Source: Brachybacterium sp. FME24
GTDB taxonomy: Bacteria > Actinomycetota > Actinomycetes > Actinomycetales > Dermabacteraceae
DNA: 64,000 nt
NCBI RefSeq assembly: GCF_014897705.1
Contig: NZ_JABUXV010000018.1
Location: forward strand, 26,601 to 90,600
Reading direction: 5' to 3'
Position 1 is the stretch's first letter. Each line of letters starts with the position of its first letter. The notes under the pieces were generated by a model. That model made no database searches and was not told the origin of the DNA. It was given only the letters and a program-made list of their open reading frames with translations. The translations under genes and the position numbers were made by a program. Positions 8,806 through 16,422 of the stretch are shown here, piece after piece.

Positions 8806-9354
8806 TCAATTCTTCCGCTGGATCCGCACGCGGGTGCGGAACGCGGTGGTGGGGCGGAGCTCAGCGACGGACTGCTCGGCGGCTGCGCGGGAGGCCTGGA
8901 GCACGGCGTCCGTGTCGTCGACGACGGTGCGGGCGACCACGCTGAGGCGGCGCCCGGCGATGGTGGTCCGGGCGCTGTGCACGCCGTCGACCCGCTCGAC
9001 GCGGAGCGTCACCCGGCGGGCCAGGTCACGGTGGGACACGACCGTCTGCCCGGGGGTCTCCCCGGCCAGCACGCGACTGCGCGAGGTGGCGCCGGGCAGC
9101 AGGGCCGCCAGGAGCATGATCAGGCCGAGCACAGCCAGCACGCCGGCGCTCACGAGCACCGGGGTGGAGTCCAGGCGCAGGGCGCCGATGGTGTCGAGGC
9201 GACCCTGTGCGGCGGTCGGCCAGGCGCCGTCCACCAGGAGGGTGCCCAGCAGCCAGACGCCGAGGAGGCCGACGGCCAGGACCGTCAGAGCGAGCAGGCC
9301 GACGGGGATGCTGCGGGAGGGGCGTCGATCCAATCGGCGCGGTGCGCTGGTCAT
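8806..9354 (-). CDS. DUF6286-like membrane protein of the Asp23 operon
   Basis: The protein has 182 residues. Two hydrophobic segments lie at about 17-40 and 66-88, followed by a soluble domain with RVTLRVERVDGVHSARTTI and RRLSVVARTVV, which looks like a small alpha/beta domain related to the Asp23 fold. The family (DUF6286) is regularly found in actinobacterial Asp23 loci. The start overlaps the end of the upstream Asp23 gene by four bases. Its function is unknown; a membrane scaffold is inferred. Confidence 0.7.
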   Translation of the reverse strand: MTSAPRRLDRRPSRSIPVGLLALTVLAVGLLGVWLLGTLLVDGAWPTAAQGRLDTIGALRLDSTPVLVSAGVLAVLGLIMLLAALLPGATSRSRVLAGETPGQTVVSHRDLARRVTLRVERVDGVHSARTTIAGRRLSVVARTVVDDTDAVLQASRAAAEQSVAELRPTTAFRTRVRIQRKN

Positions 9355-9740
9355 CGCAGGGTCCTCCTCGCTCGGGTCGCAGGGTCCAACCAGGAGACGG
9401 TGACGTCCAGGCGTCCCACCTCGAGGCCCGTCAGATGCTCGACCCGCTCGCGCACGTGCTCACGCAAGGTGCTCAGCGCGGTGCCGAGCGGGCTCGGGAA
9501 ATCGACGCCGACGTCGAGGGTCAGGACGGCGGTGCGGCCGTAGAGGTCGCAGCGGGCGGAGGGGCGGGAGGCGAAGTCCTTCCGCGCCCCGACGCCGAGC
9601 ACCCCGCCGGCGTCGGACCCGATGTGCGGGACCTCCGAGGCGACCTGCTCCGCGATCCGGGCGACCACCTGTGCGGGGACGCTCGTCGTGCCGCGGCTCT
9701 CCACGGGGGCCGGCGTGGCCTGAGCGGCGGACACAGTCAC
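9351..9740 (-). CDS. Asp23/Gls24 family envelope stress protein
   Basis: The protein has 129 residues. It carries the family pattern VPAQVVARIAEQVASEVPHIG, then CDLYGRTAVLTLDVGVDFPSPL, and HVRERVEHLTGLEVGRLDVTVSWL near the C-terminus. It is a soluble protein. ATGA overlaps on both sides couple it to the DUF2273 gene before it and the DUF6286 gene after it. It is the second of four Asp23-like products in this operon. Confidence 0.85.
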   Translation of the reverse strand: MTVSAAQATPAPVESRGTTSVPAQVVARIAEQVASEVPHIGSDAGGVLGVGARKDFASRPSARCDLYGRTAVLTLDVGVDFPSPLGTALSTLREHVRERVEHLTGLEVGRLDVTVSWLDPATRARRTLR

Positions 9741-9913
9741 CGCCTCCAGCGATCGGTCAGGCCGCGGATCTCGATGCGACCCTCGATCGTCATGCCGACG
9801 GCGAGGCCGATCGCGGCGAAGATCAGGACCAGGAAGAACTGGCCGAACGTCCCGAACGCCAGGGCGGCGCCCAGCAGCAGCCCCACCAGCAGTGCGAATT
9901 GCGATGTCTTCAT
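9737..9913 (-). CDS. DUF2273-like small membrane protein
   Basis: The protein has 58 residues, mostly hydrophobic (FALLVGLLLGAALAFGTFG and FFLVLIFAAIGLAVGM), with a polar C-terminus ending DRWRR. Small DUF2273 proteins of this type sit between Asp23 genes in many Gram-positive bacteria and are taken as membrane anchors. I chose MKTSQF at 9913 because GAGGAG precedes it. It overlaps the next gene by four bases. Confidence 0.8.
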   Translation of the reverse strand: MKTSQFALLVGLLLGAALAFGTFGQFFLVLIFAAIGLAVGMTIEGRIEIRGLTDRWRR

Positions 9914-9975
9914 GACGACTCCTCGATCGTGGCGCAGGGCGGGCGCCGGATCGGGCCCGCCCTGCTCGCGACGGC

Positions 9976-10506
9976 TCACTTCAGGTCGGTGGAGCGCTGC
10001 TCGGGGGCGGGCTCGTCGTCCTGGCCGGGGAGGTGGACGTCGACGACGTTCACGTTGACCTCGATGACGTCGAGGCCGGTGGTGCCCTCGACCTGATCGA
10101 TGACGTTGCGACGGATGGCGTTTCCGACCTCGACGATCGAGGCGCCGTACTCCACGACCACGGTCACGTCGACCGCTGCCTGGGTCTCGCCCTTCTCGAC
10201 ACCGATGCCGCCGGTGATGTTGGTCTGCCCGTTGGGGATCCGGTCGGTCACGGCGGAGAACGCACGACGCACGGCGTTGCCCATGTCGTACACGCCGGGG
10301 ACCTCGCGAGCGGCCATGCCGGCGATCTTCGCGATCACGGTCTCATCCAGCGTGGTCACTCCGCGGCTGGTCTGGAGGGGACCGCGGGGGGCCTTCTCCT
10401 GCGTGACGACCTGCTGCTGCTCACGAGCTTCCTGCTGCTCGGCCTCGCGCTGCGCTGCCTCGCGCTCCTTCTGCGAACCGGTCTGGGGGATGGATGCGTC
10501 GGGCAT
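9976..10506 (-). CDS. Asp23/Gls24 family protein, first gene of the operon
   Basis: The protein has 176 residues. A Glu/Gln-rich, probably coiled N-terminal tail (about 10-40, KEREAAQREAEQQEAREQQQ) is followed by a complete Asp23 domain: TTLDETVIAKIAGMAAREVPGV, then AAVDVTVVVEYGASIVEV and LDVIEVNVNVVDVHLP. The start at 10506 has AAGGAG six bases upstream. It heads the operon running to 6660. It is most like canonical Asp23, whose relatives are abundant and membrane-linked under alkaline or envelope stress. Confidence 0.9.
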   Translation of the reverse strand: MPDASIPQTGSQKEREAAQREAEQQEAREQQQVVTQEKAPRGPLQTSRGVTTLDETVIAKIAGMAAREVPGVYDMGNAVRRAFSAVTDRIPNGQTNITGGIGVEKGETQAAVDVTVVVEYGASIVEVGNAIRRNVIDQVEGTTGLDVIEVNVNVVDVHLPGQDDEPAPEQRSTDLK

Positions 10507-10681
10507 GCGTGCTCCTTCGTGGTGCCCTGGTCTGGCCGGGGCCTGCGGTTGCGGACACCAAGAAGACGTCGCGTCGTCCGAGATCCTCACGCCCCAGTAT
10601 CTGTGATGCCGCTCACTCCGGCTCGGGGTGCGAGGGGGCTTGCCGTGCCGAGGCATCCGGCCCAGTTGGATTCGGCCCTCG

Positions 10682-11215
10682 TTATCGCAGCCGGAGCAGC
10701 ATCGTGTCGGATCCGCCTTCGCGGCCCACGACGGTGAAGCCGACTCGTCGGTACAGCTCGCGCGCATGATTGCCGTCCTCGACGCTCAGGCTCAGCCCGG
10801 GGAGGCCGCGCTCCGTCGCGTGGACGACCAGCGCTTCCAGCAAGTGCGAGCCGATGCGGCGGCCACGGTGTGCGGGGGCGACGGCAAGGGTCAGCTCGGG
10901 GATGGTGTCCGCGACGTAGCCGTATCCGGGGTCGGCGGCGGTGAGCTGGCGGGCCCAGGTCGCACCTGCCGGCTCGCCGTCGCGCTCGGCGATGACCCCG
11001 AAGTCGGTGTCCCGCTGCCAGCCGTCGACGTAGTGCGCGGCCTCGGGCGAGGCGAGCAGGGCATCGTCGAACTCCGGGTCATCGCGCCAATCGAATGCTG
11101 CGGCGAGCATCGCGCGCAGGAACGCATGGTCCGACCCGATCGCGGGACGGTACGAGAGGCTCGGCGGTGTCGTCGCGCCAAGGGTTCCTTCCCGCTCCGG
11201 GGCGCGGTCGGTCAC
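10682..11215 (-). CDS. GNAT family N-acetyltransferase
   Basis: The protein has 177 residues if started at GTG 11215; ATG 11335 would add 40 residues that do not look like the fold. The GNAT core is clear: a strand ending PELTLAVAP, the acetyl-CoA pyrophosphate loop HRGRRIGSHLLEAL, then LSLSVEDGNHARELYRRVGF. The enzyme would transfer an acetyl group from acetyl-CoA to an unknown amine. It stands alone between the Asp23 operon and the IS-split gene. Confidence 0.82.
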   Translation of the reverse strand: MTDRAPEREGTLGATTPPSLSYRPAIGSDHAFLRAMLAAAFDWRDDPEFDDALLASPEAAHYVDGWQRDTDFGVIAERDGEPAGATWARQLTAADPGYGYVADTIPELTLAVAPAHRGRRIGSHLLEALVVHATERGLPGLSLSVEDGNHARELYRRVGFTVVGREGGSDTMLLRLR

Positions 11216-11573
11216 GAGTCGGCGTCCCGTCGGGAGAGGTGGTCGGTGCGCTCTGGTGAGGACATGCGTCCAGGATGCGTGAGCAGCCCGAGGGTGTCGA
11301 GCGCGATCTGCAGCCCGCGACTCATCCCCTGCCACGGATCAGGGGTCGTGGAGGAAAGGCGGTTTCAGCCCTCTGATTTTCTGTGCACTGATCTGCAACA
11401 ACACTGCTCCGAGCCGCGGATGAGGGGTGAGCCTGTCTGTCACAGCGCCTCGCAGACCCCCGACTCCCCGGGCCGACCTGCGCGGTTGTGATGTGCCAGA
11501 CATTGCGCATAACGTTTCGGTTACGAGCAGAGAGCTCAGCCGGCCCGCCGGCGAACACGATGGGAGTTCGGTC
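11216..11573. promoter_or_regulatory. Intergenic region with promoter of the glycine-rich gene
   Basis: There is no convincing gene in these 358 bp. A plausible vegetative promoter, ttgtga at 11486-11491 and cataac at 11508-11513 with a 16-bp spacer, lies about 60 bp before the ATG at 11574 of the interrupted glycine-rich gene. A weak GGGAGTT ribosome site precedes that ATG. Confidence 0.4.
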
Positions 11574-11616
11574 ATGACTGAGCAGAACAATTCCGGACAG
11601 TTCGGCAACCAGGGAG

Positions 11617-11624
11617 ACGAGGAG
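11617..11624. repeat. Target-site duplication, left copy
   Basis: ACGAGGAG immediately left of the IS is repeated exactly at 13037-13044. The 8-bp size is typical for IS256-family insertion. Confidence 0.88.
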
Positions 11625-11625
11625 G

Positions 11626-11651
11626 GTCAAGTCCCTGGAAGTGGTGTAGCG
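11626..11651 (+). repeat. IS terminal inverted repeat, left
   Basis: It begins gtcaagtccc and ends agtggtgtagcg. It matches the reverse complement of 13010-13035 at about 20 of 26 positions. Confidence 0.82.
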
Positions 11652-11669
11652 GTCCTTCGGTGAGAGCGG

Positions 11670-12917
11670 TCAGGCTGTCAGGGCCGGCAGGGCTTCGGTG
11701 GTCACCTCCTCCACGGGGTTGGTGGTGATGGTCAGGCGGCAGCGGGCCAGGACGTCGAGGCCGAGGTAGCGGCGGCCTTCGGCCCATTCATCGGTCTGTT
11801 CGGCCAGGACCGCGCCGACGAGGCGGACGATCGCCTCGCGGGAGGGGAAGATCCCGACGGAGTCCGTGCGCCGGCGGATCTCGCGGTTCAAACGCTCGGC
11901 GGGGTTGTTCGACCAGATCTGGACCCAGACGTCTTTGGGGAACCCGGTGAACGCGAGAACGTCGGCTCGGGCGGCGTCGAGGTGCTCGGCCACGGCGGGC
12001 AACTTCTCGCCGACGTAGTCCAACAGTCGCTCAAACTGAGCGGTGACCGCTGCAGCTTCGGGCTGGTCATAGACGCTGTGGAGCATCGCCTTCACGGCAG
12101 GCCACATACTCTTGGGACAGATGCTCATGAGGTTCGCGGCGTAGTGGGTGCGGCAGCGCTGCCAGGACGCTCCAGGGAGGTGCGCGGCGATCGCCTCGAC
12201 CAGCCCAGCATGGGCATCGGAGGTCACCAGGCGAACGCCGCCGAGGCCCCGGGCGACGAGGTCGGCGAAGAAGCTGCTCCACGCCGCTCCGGTCTCCGAG
12301 GTCGCCACGCGCATGCCGAGGACCTCGCGGTGGCCGTCGCCGTTGACGCCCGTGGCCAGCAAAACCACGGCGTTGATGACCCGCCCGCCTTCGCGGACTT
12401 TCATCGTGAGTGCATCCGCGGCGACGAACGTGAATGGGCCAGCAGCGTCCAGGGGCCGGTGGCGGAACTGCTCGACGTGCTCATCGAGATCAGTCGCCAT
12501 GCGGCTGACCTGCGACTTCGAGAGCGAGTTGATGCCGAGGGTCTTCACCAACTTGTCCATGCGGCGGGTGGAGACGCCAGCGAGGTAGCAGTCCGCGACC
12601 ACGGTGATAAGCGCGGACTCGGCACGTTTGCGACGCTCGAGCAGCCACTCCGGGAAGTAAGTGCCGGTGCGGTACTTGGGTACGGCGACGTCGATCGTGC
12701 CGACCCGGGTGTCGAGGTCGCGGTGGCGGTAGCCGTTGCGCTGGACAGTTCGATCGGGGCTGGGTCGGCCGTATTCAGCGCCGGCGACTGCGTCAGCATC
12801 TGCTGAGAGGAGCTCGTTGATGATCCTTTGCAGCATCGTGCGCATCAGATCCGGGGAGGCGTCGGCCAGGGCTTCACCGAGCAGGCCGTGAGGGTCGACA
12901 ATATGAGGAGCGGTCAT
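11670..12917 (-). CDS. IS256-family transposase
   Basis: The protein has 415 residues, full length for the family. It has an N-terminal DNA-binding part (GAEYGRPSPDRTVQRNGYRHR, SKSQVSRMATDLDEHV) and a DDE catalytic core: the first Asp lies in FVAADALTMKVREGG, the second in RLVTSDAHAGLVEAI, and the Glu in WSNNPAERLNREIRRR. The C(2)H-type residues RCRTHYAANLM are also present. It catalyses cut-and-paste or copy-out transposition of the surrounding element. No frameshift or stop interrupts it. Confidence 0.96.
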   Translation of the reverse strand: MTAPHIVDPHGLLGEALADASPDLMRTMLQRIINELLSADADAVAGAEYGRPSPDRTVQRNGYRHRDLDTRVGTIDVAVPKYRTGTYFPEWLLERRKRAESALITVVADCYLAGVSTRRMDKLVKTLGINSLSKSQVSRMATDLDEHVEQFRHRPLDAAGPFTFVAADALTMKVREGGRVINAVVLLATGVNGDGHREVLGMRVATSETGAAWSSFFADLVARGLGGVRLVTSDAHAGLVEAIAAHLPGASWQRCRTHYAANLMSICPKSMWPAVKAMLHSVYDQPEAAAVTAQFERLLDYVGEKLPAVAEHLDAARADVLAFTGFPKDVWVQIWSNNPAERLNREIRRRTDSVGIFPSREAIVRLVGAVLAEQTDEWAEGRRYLGLDVLARCRLTITTNPVEEVTTEALPALTA

Positions 12918-13009
12918 CGTGATGACTCCGTTCGAGAGTGCTGTGAGAGGTTCACTCGAAGGATCACACGGTGACCGCGTCCTCGTCAGAGACGATCACG
13001 GGGCCACCG

Positions 13010-13035
13010 CGCTACACCACTATGCGGGACTCAAC
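13010..13035 (-). repeat. IS terminal inverted repeat, right
   Basis: On the minus strand it begins gttgagtccc and ends agtggtgtagcg, mirroring the left end. Confidence 0.82.
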
Positions 13036-13036
13036 T

Positions 13037-13044
13037 ACGAGGAG
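13037..13044. repeat. Target-site duplication, right copy
   Basis: ACGAGGAG is identical to 11617-11624. Coding sequence of the glycine-rich gene resumes in frame directly after it. Confidence 0.88.
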
Positions 13045-13461
13045 CAGCAGGGCCAGGGTGGCGGATTCGGCGGCGCTGATTCCGGCCAGGGTGGCCAGGG
13101 CGGCTATGGCGGTTCCGACTCGGGCCAGGGCGGCTCCGAGTCCAACCAGGGTGGCGGCCAGGGCGGCCAGGGCAACCAGGGCAACCAGGGTGGCTTCGGT
13201 GGTTCCGACTCCGGTCAGGGTGGCCAGGGTGGTTCCGACTCGGGCCAGGGTGGCAACGAGGGAGGCTTCGGTGGATCCGATTCCGGCCAGGGCGGGAATC
13301 AGGATGGAGGCCAGGGCGGCTTCGGTGGTTCCGATTCCGGTCAGGGCGGCGACCAGGGCAACCAGGGTGGCTTCGGCGGTTCTGAGTCCGGCCAGGGCGG
13401 GAACAACGAGGGTGACCGCAACTTCTGAGTGTCATGCCGGGGCATGAGTGTTCCGACGAGT

Positions 13462-13493
13462 GACGGGGGACGGCCAGGTGGCCGTCCCCCGTC
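13462..13493 (+). terminator. Strong hairpin terminator after the glycine-rich gene
   Basis: A perfect 14-bp stem, gacgggggacggcc against ggccgtcccccgtc, encloses the loop aggt. It is located 34 bp after the stop codon at 13428. There is no T-run. Confidence 0.78.
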
Positions 13494-13617
13494 GTGTGTC
13501 CGCTGGTCGTGAGGTCCGGGGAGCCCCGCGCACCGACGCTTCCTGCGGGAACCAGCTCGGGCACTATGCGTCGTGCCTTCGGCCCCTATGCCTGCAGAGA
13601 CCCGATCACGGTCGGCA

Positions 13618-14430
13618 TCACACCTTCTCGCGCACCTGCGCATGCGCTTCGTCGAGCATCGTCCACACGTCCTGCTCCGTGCCGTCGTAGACGAGCGAGA
13701 GCGGGCCGGTGTATGCGGCGGATTCCATGATGTCGAGGCAGGCGCGGAAGTCCTCGACGTCGAGCCCGCTGTCAGGATCGATGCTCACCTTCGCCTGGCA
13801 GCTCTCTGCAAAGGCTGCGACCTGCGCGAGCTCGTCGTACTTGCCCGGTCCCTTCCAGTTCCCGAAGTCGGCGAGGAAGCCGATCCGGCCCTCGCACCGT
13901 TCCAGCAGGTTCAGCGTGACCTCGGCGTTGACCAGCAGGCTCTGCCAGTTCTCCACCAGGATCCGCGTGCCCTCGTGACGATCGGCGAGGCCACGCAGGG
14001 CGGCGGCGCTGTGCGCGAGCGTGGTCTCCGACGGGGCCTGGTCGCCGGCGGAGATCCGTACCTTCCCCGCGCCGAGCACCTCGCCGACGGTGATCCAGTC
14101 CGAGATCCAGTCGGCCCACCGCGCACCCTCGCGGGGATCGGCGAGGTCGCCATGGTCGACGAGGAAGCACTCGAGGTCCACCCCTGAGCCGACGAAGGCC
14201 GAGCGGAGCTCCTCGAGGTACCCCGGGTCCGTCGAGGGGAGCGAGAAATGACAGATCTGGGCGCTCGCGAAGCCATGGGAGGCAAGCAGCTCGGGGAGGT
14301 CCAGGAGGGCGACGGCCTGGGCGGGGTCCGTGGCGCGACCTTCGAGCGCCGGCATCGTCCCGGGTGCCGCATAGCTCCCCAGCACCCGGAACAGGGACCA
14401 GGTGTGGATCGCTTTCGAGTGGTTCAGCAT
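13618..14430 (-). CDS. Sugar phosphate isomerase/epimerase family (AP-endonuclease-2 fold)
   Basis: The protein has 270 residues if started at MLNHSKAIHTW. Xylose-isomerase-like TIM-barrel features include LVENWQSL, IGFLADFGNWKG and VSIDPDSG, with Glu, Asp and His residues that would bind a metal. The family isomerises or epimerises sugars such as inosose or hydroxypyruvate; the substrate is not clear. The frame is open for 21 more codons upstream, but these look non-coding. It is divergent from the membrane-protein gene at 14590. Confidence 0.78.
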   Translation of the reverse strand: MLNHSKAIHTWSLFRVLGSYAAPGTMPALEGRATDPAQAVALLDLPELLASHGFASAQICHFSLPSTDPGYLEELRSAFVGSGVDLECFLVDHGDLADPREGARWADWISDWITVGEVLGAGKVRISAGDQAPSETTLAHSAAALRGLADRHEGTRILVENWQSLLVNAEVTLNLLERCEGRIGFLADFGNWKGPGKYDELAQVAAFAESCQAKVSIDPDSGLDVEDFRACLDIMESAAYTGPLSLVYDGTEQDVWTMLDEAHAQVREKV

Positions 14431-14589
14431 CGTCAAGGTGCTCCTAGGTCCGTTCCTCGTCGTCGAGCCGGTCGGCGGTGGGGGTATGCCCACCGCAGTA
14501 GCCTGTCACCTTCCGTGCGCCAGCGCAGCAGTGATTCTCCGCCGCGCGCGGATACGATGCAGATCGACGCTGCAGAGGGTGGAGACGCG

Positions 14590-15330
14590 ATGACGACCTG
14601 GTGGCCCTACCTGCGGCTGGCGGCGGCCGGGCTTGCCCTCGCCGCGATCGTGCGGCAGCTGTCCCTGGCGGTCGCCAATGCTCGGGAGGCCGACACCGCC
14701 TGGGGCGCGTGCGTCCCGACGGTGGTGGCGAACTTCTTCAGCTACTTCACCATCCTCTCGAATCTGCTGGCGGCCTGCGTGCTCCTCGTGGGGGCGATCT
14801 GGCTGATGCGGCACCGCCACGGCACGGTTGTCGAGCCCGCCTGGCTCGCCACCCTGTTCGCCTGTGCCACGACCTATATCGTCGTCACAGGCGTTGTGTA
14901 CAACCTGCTGCTGAGGTCCATCTCGATCGCTGGCATCTCTGATGCCTGGACGAACGAGACTCTGCACGTGGTCATCCCGCTCGTCCTGCTCGGGGACGCG
15001 TTCCTGGCACCGAAGCGCCGAGCGTTGCCGTGGCGCGCGATCGCAGTGGTCGTGGTGTTCCCGATCATCTGGGTGCTCTACACGATGGTCAGAGCGAATC
15101 TCGTCGTCGGGCCGCTCACGGGGGATCCCTGGTGGTACCCCTACCCGTTCCTCGACCCGCACCTGGTCCCGGGCGGCACTCTCGGCGTGGCCGGGTACAT
15201 CGTCGGCATCGCGGTCGCGATCACCGCCGTGGCAGCGGGCGTGGTGTGGCTCGGCCGGTATCGGGCCCGACCCGCAACGTCGTCTCCTCGCAGCAGCAGC
15301 CGACACCCAGGAGGCGGAGAGAACTGGTGA
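14590..15330 (+). CDS. Pr6Pr-like six-helix membrane protein
   Basis: The protein has 246 residues with about six to seven hydrophobic segments. Typical motifs of the Pr6Pr / FAR-17a-AIG1-like family are visible: FFSYFTILSNLLAA near 45-60, TNETLHVVIPL, and W-Y-P-Y-P-F-L-D-P near 195. Function is unknown; related eukaryotic proteins are lipid hydrolases. The start ATG 14590 follows GGGTGGAGA. The last bases overlap the GTG start of the LysR gene, so the two are co-translated. Confidence 0.75.
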   Translation: MTTWWPYLRLAAAGLALAAIVRQLSLAVANAREADTAWGACVPTVVANFFSYFTILSNLLAACVLLVGAIWLMRHRHGTVVEPAWLATLFACATTYIVVTGVVYNLLLRSISIAGISDAWTNETLHVVIPLVLLGDAFLAPKRRALPWRAIAVVVVFPIIWVLYTMVRANLVVGPLTGDPWWYPYPFLDPHLVPGGTLGVAGYIVGIAVAITAVAAGVVWLGRYRARPATSSPRSSSRHPGGGENW

Positions 15331-16292
15331 CCGAGAGCCATGACCCGGAACAGCCCCCCGTGCCCACCCGCCCCCGGGGCAGGGGTGCGGCACCGAGCCT
15401 CGCGCAGGTCGAGGCTCTGATCGCGGTGATCGACTACGGGTCCTTCACCGCCGCCGCAGACATCCTCCAGATCTCCCAGCCCTCCCTCTCGCGACGTATC
15501 CACACGCTCGAGGAGGCCCTGGATATCCGCCTGTTCTCCCCGGTCGGTCGCCGGATGGAGCTCACGGAGACAGGCCGTGGAGTCGTCGCCGCGGGGAGAC
15601 GGGCGCTGGCGGAGATGGGGTCCATCGAGGCGATGGTCGCCTCCGCGCACTCCTTGACGACAGGGTCCCTGCGCGTCACCGGGCTGCCGTCGCTGGTCGG
15701 CAGCGTCCTGACTGATCTCGTCGGGCAGTTTCATCGGGCCCATCCCGGGGTGCGGGCGGAGATCTTCACGGTGGACGACGCCGAGGAGCTGTTCGAGGCG
15801 ATCCGGGTGGGCAGGGCGGACGCCGCCGTCGGAGTCATCAGCCGTGTCCCCGACGACCTGACCGCGATCGCGCTGCCTGCCCAGGAGTTCGCAGCCGTGC
15901 TCCCTGCGGTCGCCCACGAGGGCAGAGACGAGGGAAGCGACGAGCAGCCCCTGTCGGCCCACGACCTGGCCGAGCGCACGCTCGTGACCTTGCCTCGAGG
16001 CACGTCGATCCGACAGCTCACCGAGTCCGTCTACCGGTCCCTGGGCATCGAGCCCGCTCGCCTCATCACGACCACCCAGCGCGACAGCCTGGTCCAGCTC
16101 AGCATCGCGGCCGACGGCGTCACCGTCGTGCCCGAGGTGCTTGCGCGGACGGCGCCCGCCTTCGGAGGCCGTCGGGTCCGGCTGCGCACACCGGTGCAGC
16201 GCGCCATCGGGATCATCCATCGACCCGAAGAATTCACGAACCCCGCCCTTGGTGGGTTCCTGGAGCTGGTGAGGCTCAGGCGTGCGCAATGA
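15327..16292 (+). CDS. LysR-family transcriptional regulator
   Basis: The protein has 321 residues. The GTG start overlaps the upstream stop (GTGA) and has GGAGGCGGAGAG before it. The winged helix-turn-helix (SLAQVEALIAVIDYGSFTAAA, ISQPSLSRRIHTLEEALDIRLF) occupies about 25-85. The periplasmic-binding-protein-like effector domain follows (LRVTGLPSLVGSVLTDLVGQF, TLPRGTSIRQL). The effector is unknown. Overlap with the membrane-protein gene suggests that they are one transcription unit, unlike the usual divergent LysR arrangement. Confidence 0.9.
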   Translation: MTESHDPEQPPVPTRPRGRGAAPSLAQVEALIAVIDYGSFTAAADILQISQPSLSRRIHTLEEALDIRLFSPVGRRMELTETGRGVVAAGRRALAEMGSIEAMVASAHSLTTGSLRVTGLPSLVGSVLTDLVGQFHRAHPGVRAEIFTVDDAEELFEAIRVGRADAAVGVISRVPDDLTAIALPAQEFAAVLPAVAHEGRDEGSDEQPLSAHDLAERTLVTLPRGTSIRQLTESVYRSLGIEPARLITTTQRDSLVQLSIAADGVTVVPEVLARTAPAFGGRRVRLRTPVQRAIGIIHRPEEFTNPALGGFLELVRLRRAQ

Positions 16293-16422
16293 CCTGCACG
16301 AACCGTGGGGGTATAGCGCACCTGCATGAATCGCTCGCCGCTCGCTATTGGAGCGTGACGGCCCCGCGTGGTGACCTGGTCCGTGGACCTGGACCGGAGA
16401 ACTGTGTGAGGAGGGCGCGAGC

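Larger units (their letters stand above)
11625..13036 (-). mobile_element. Complete IS256-family insertion sequence
   Basis: The element is 1412 bp. It has one transposase gene (11670-12917, minus strand), imperfect terminal inverted repeats of about 26 bp (11626-11651 and 13010-13035, 20 of 26 positions matching by eye, sharing the inner block agtggtgtagcg), and exact 8-bp flanking target duplications. All parts are intact, so the insertion looks recent and the element may still be mobile. Confidence 0.9.
11574..13428 (+). pseudogene. Glycine-rich repeat protein gene interrupted by an IS element
   Basis: The ATG at 11574 encodes MTEQNNSGQFGNQGDEE and then runs into the IS at 11625. The remainder resumes at 13045 in the same phase and ends at TGA 13426-13428. 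Removing the IS and one 8-bp target copy restores one frame of 144 codons. The restored protein is hydrophilic and almost entirely built from Gly-Gly-Phe-Gly-Gly-Ser-Asp-Ser-Gly-Gln type repeats, with no signal peptide. It resembles stress-linked or disordered glycine-rich proteins; the function is not recognised. A strong terminator follows. Confidence 0.85.

Noticed and set aside
10561..10640. A possible SigB- or ECF-type promoter upstream of the Asp23 operon (gatact with ggagtg)
   Set aside because: Spacing and boxes do not fit any consensus well enough to report.
13045..13420. Regularly spaced repeats that could suggest a CRISPR-like array
   Set aside because: The repeats are in-frame codons for Gly/Ser/Gln units, with no constant repeat and unique spacers, and no cas genes are present.
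14480..16320. gggggtat half-sites at about 14483 and 16309 that resemble the repeat's palindrome
   Set aside because: Only half of the palindrome is present and no other part of the repeat follows.
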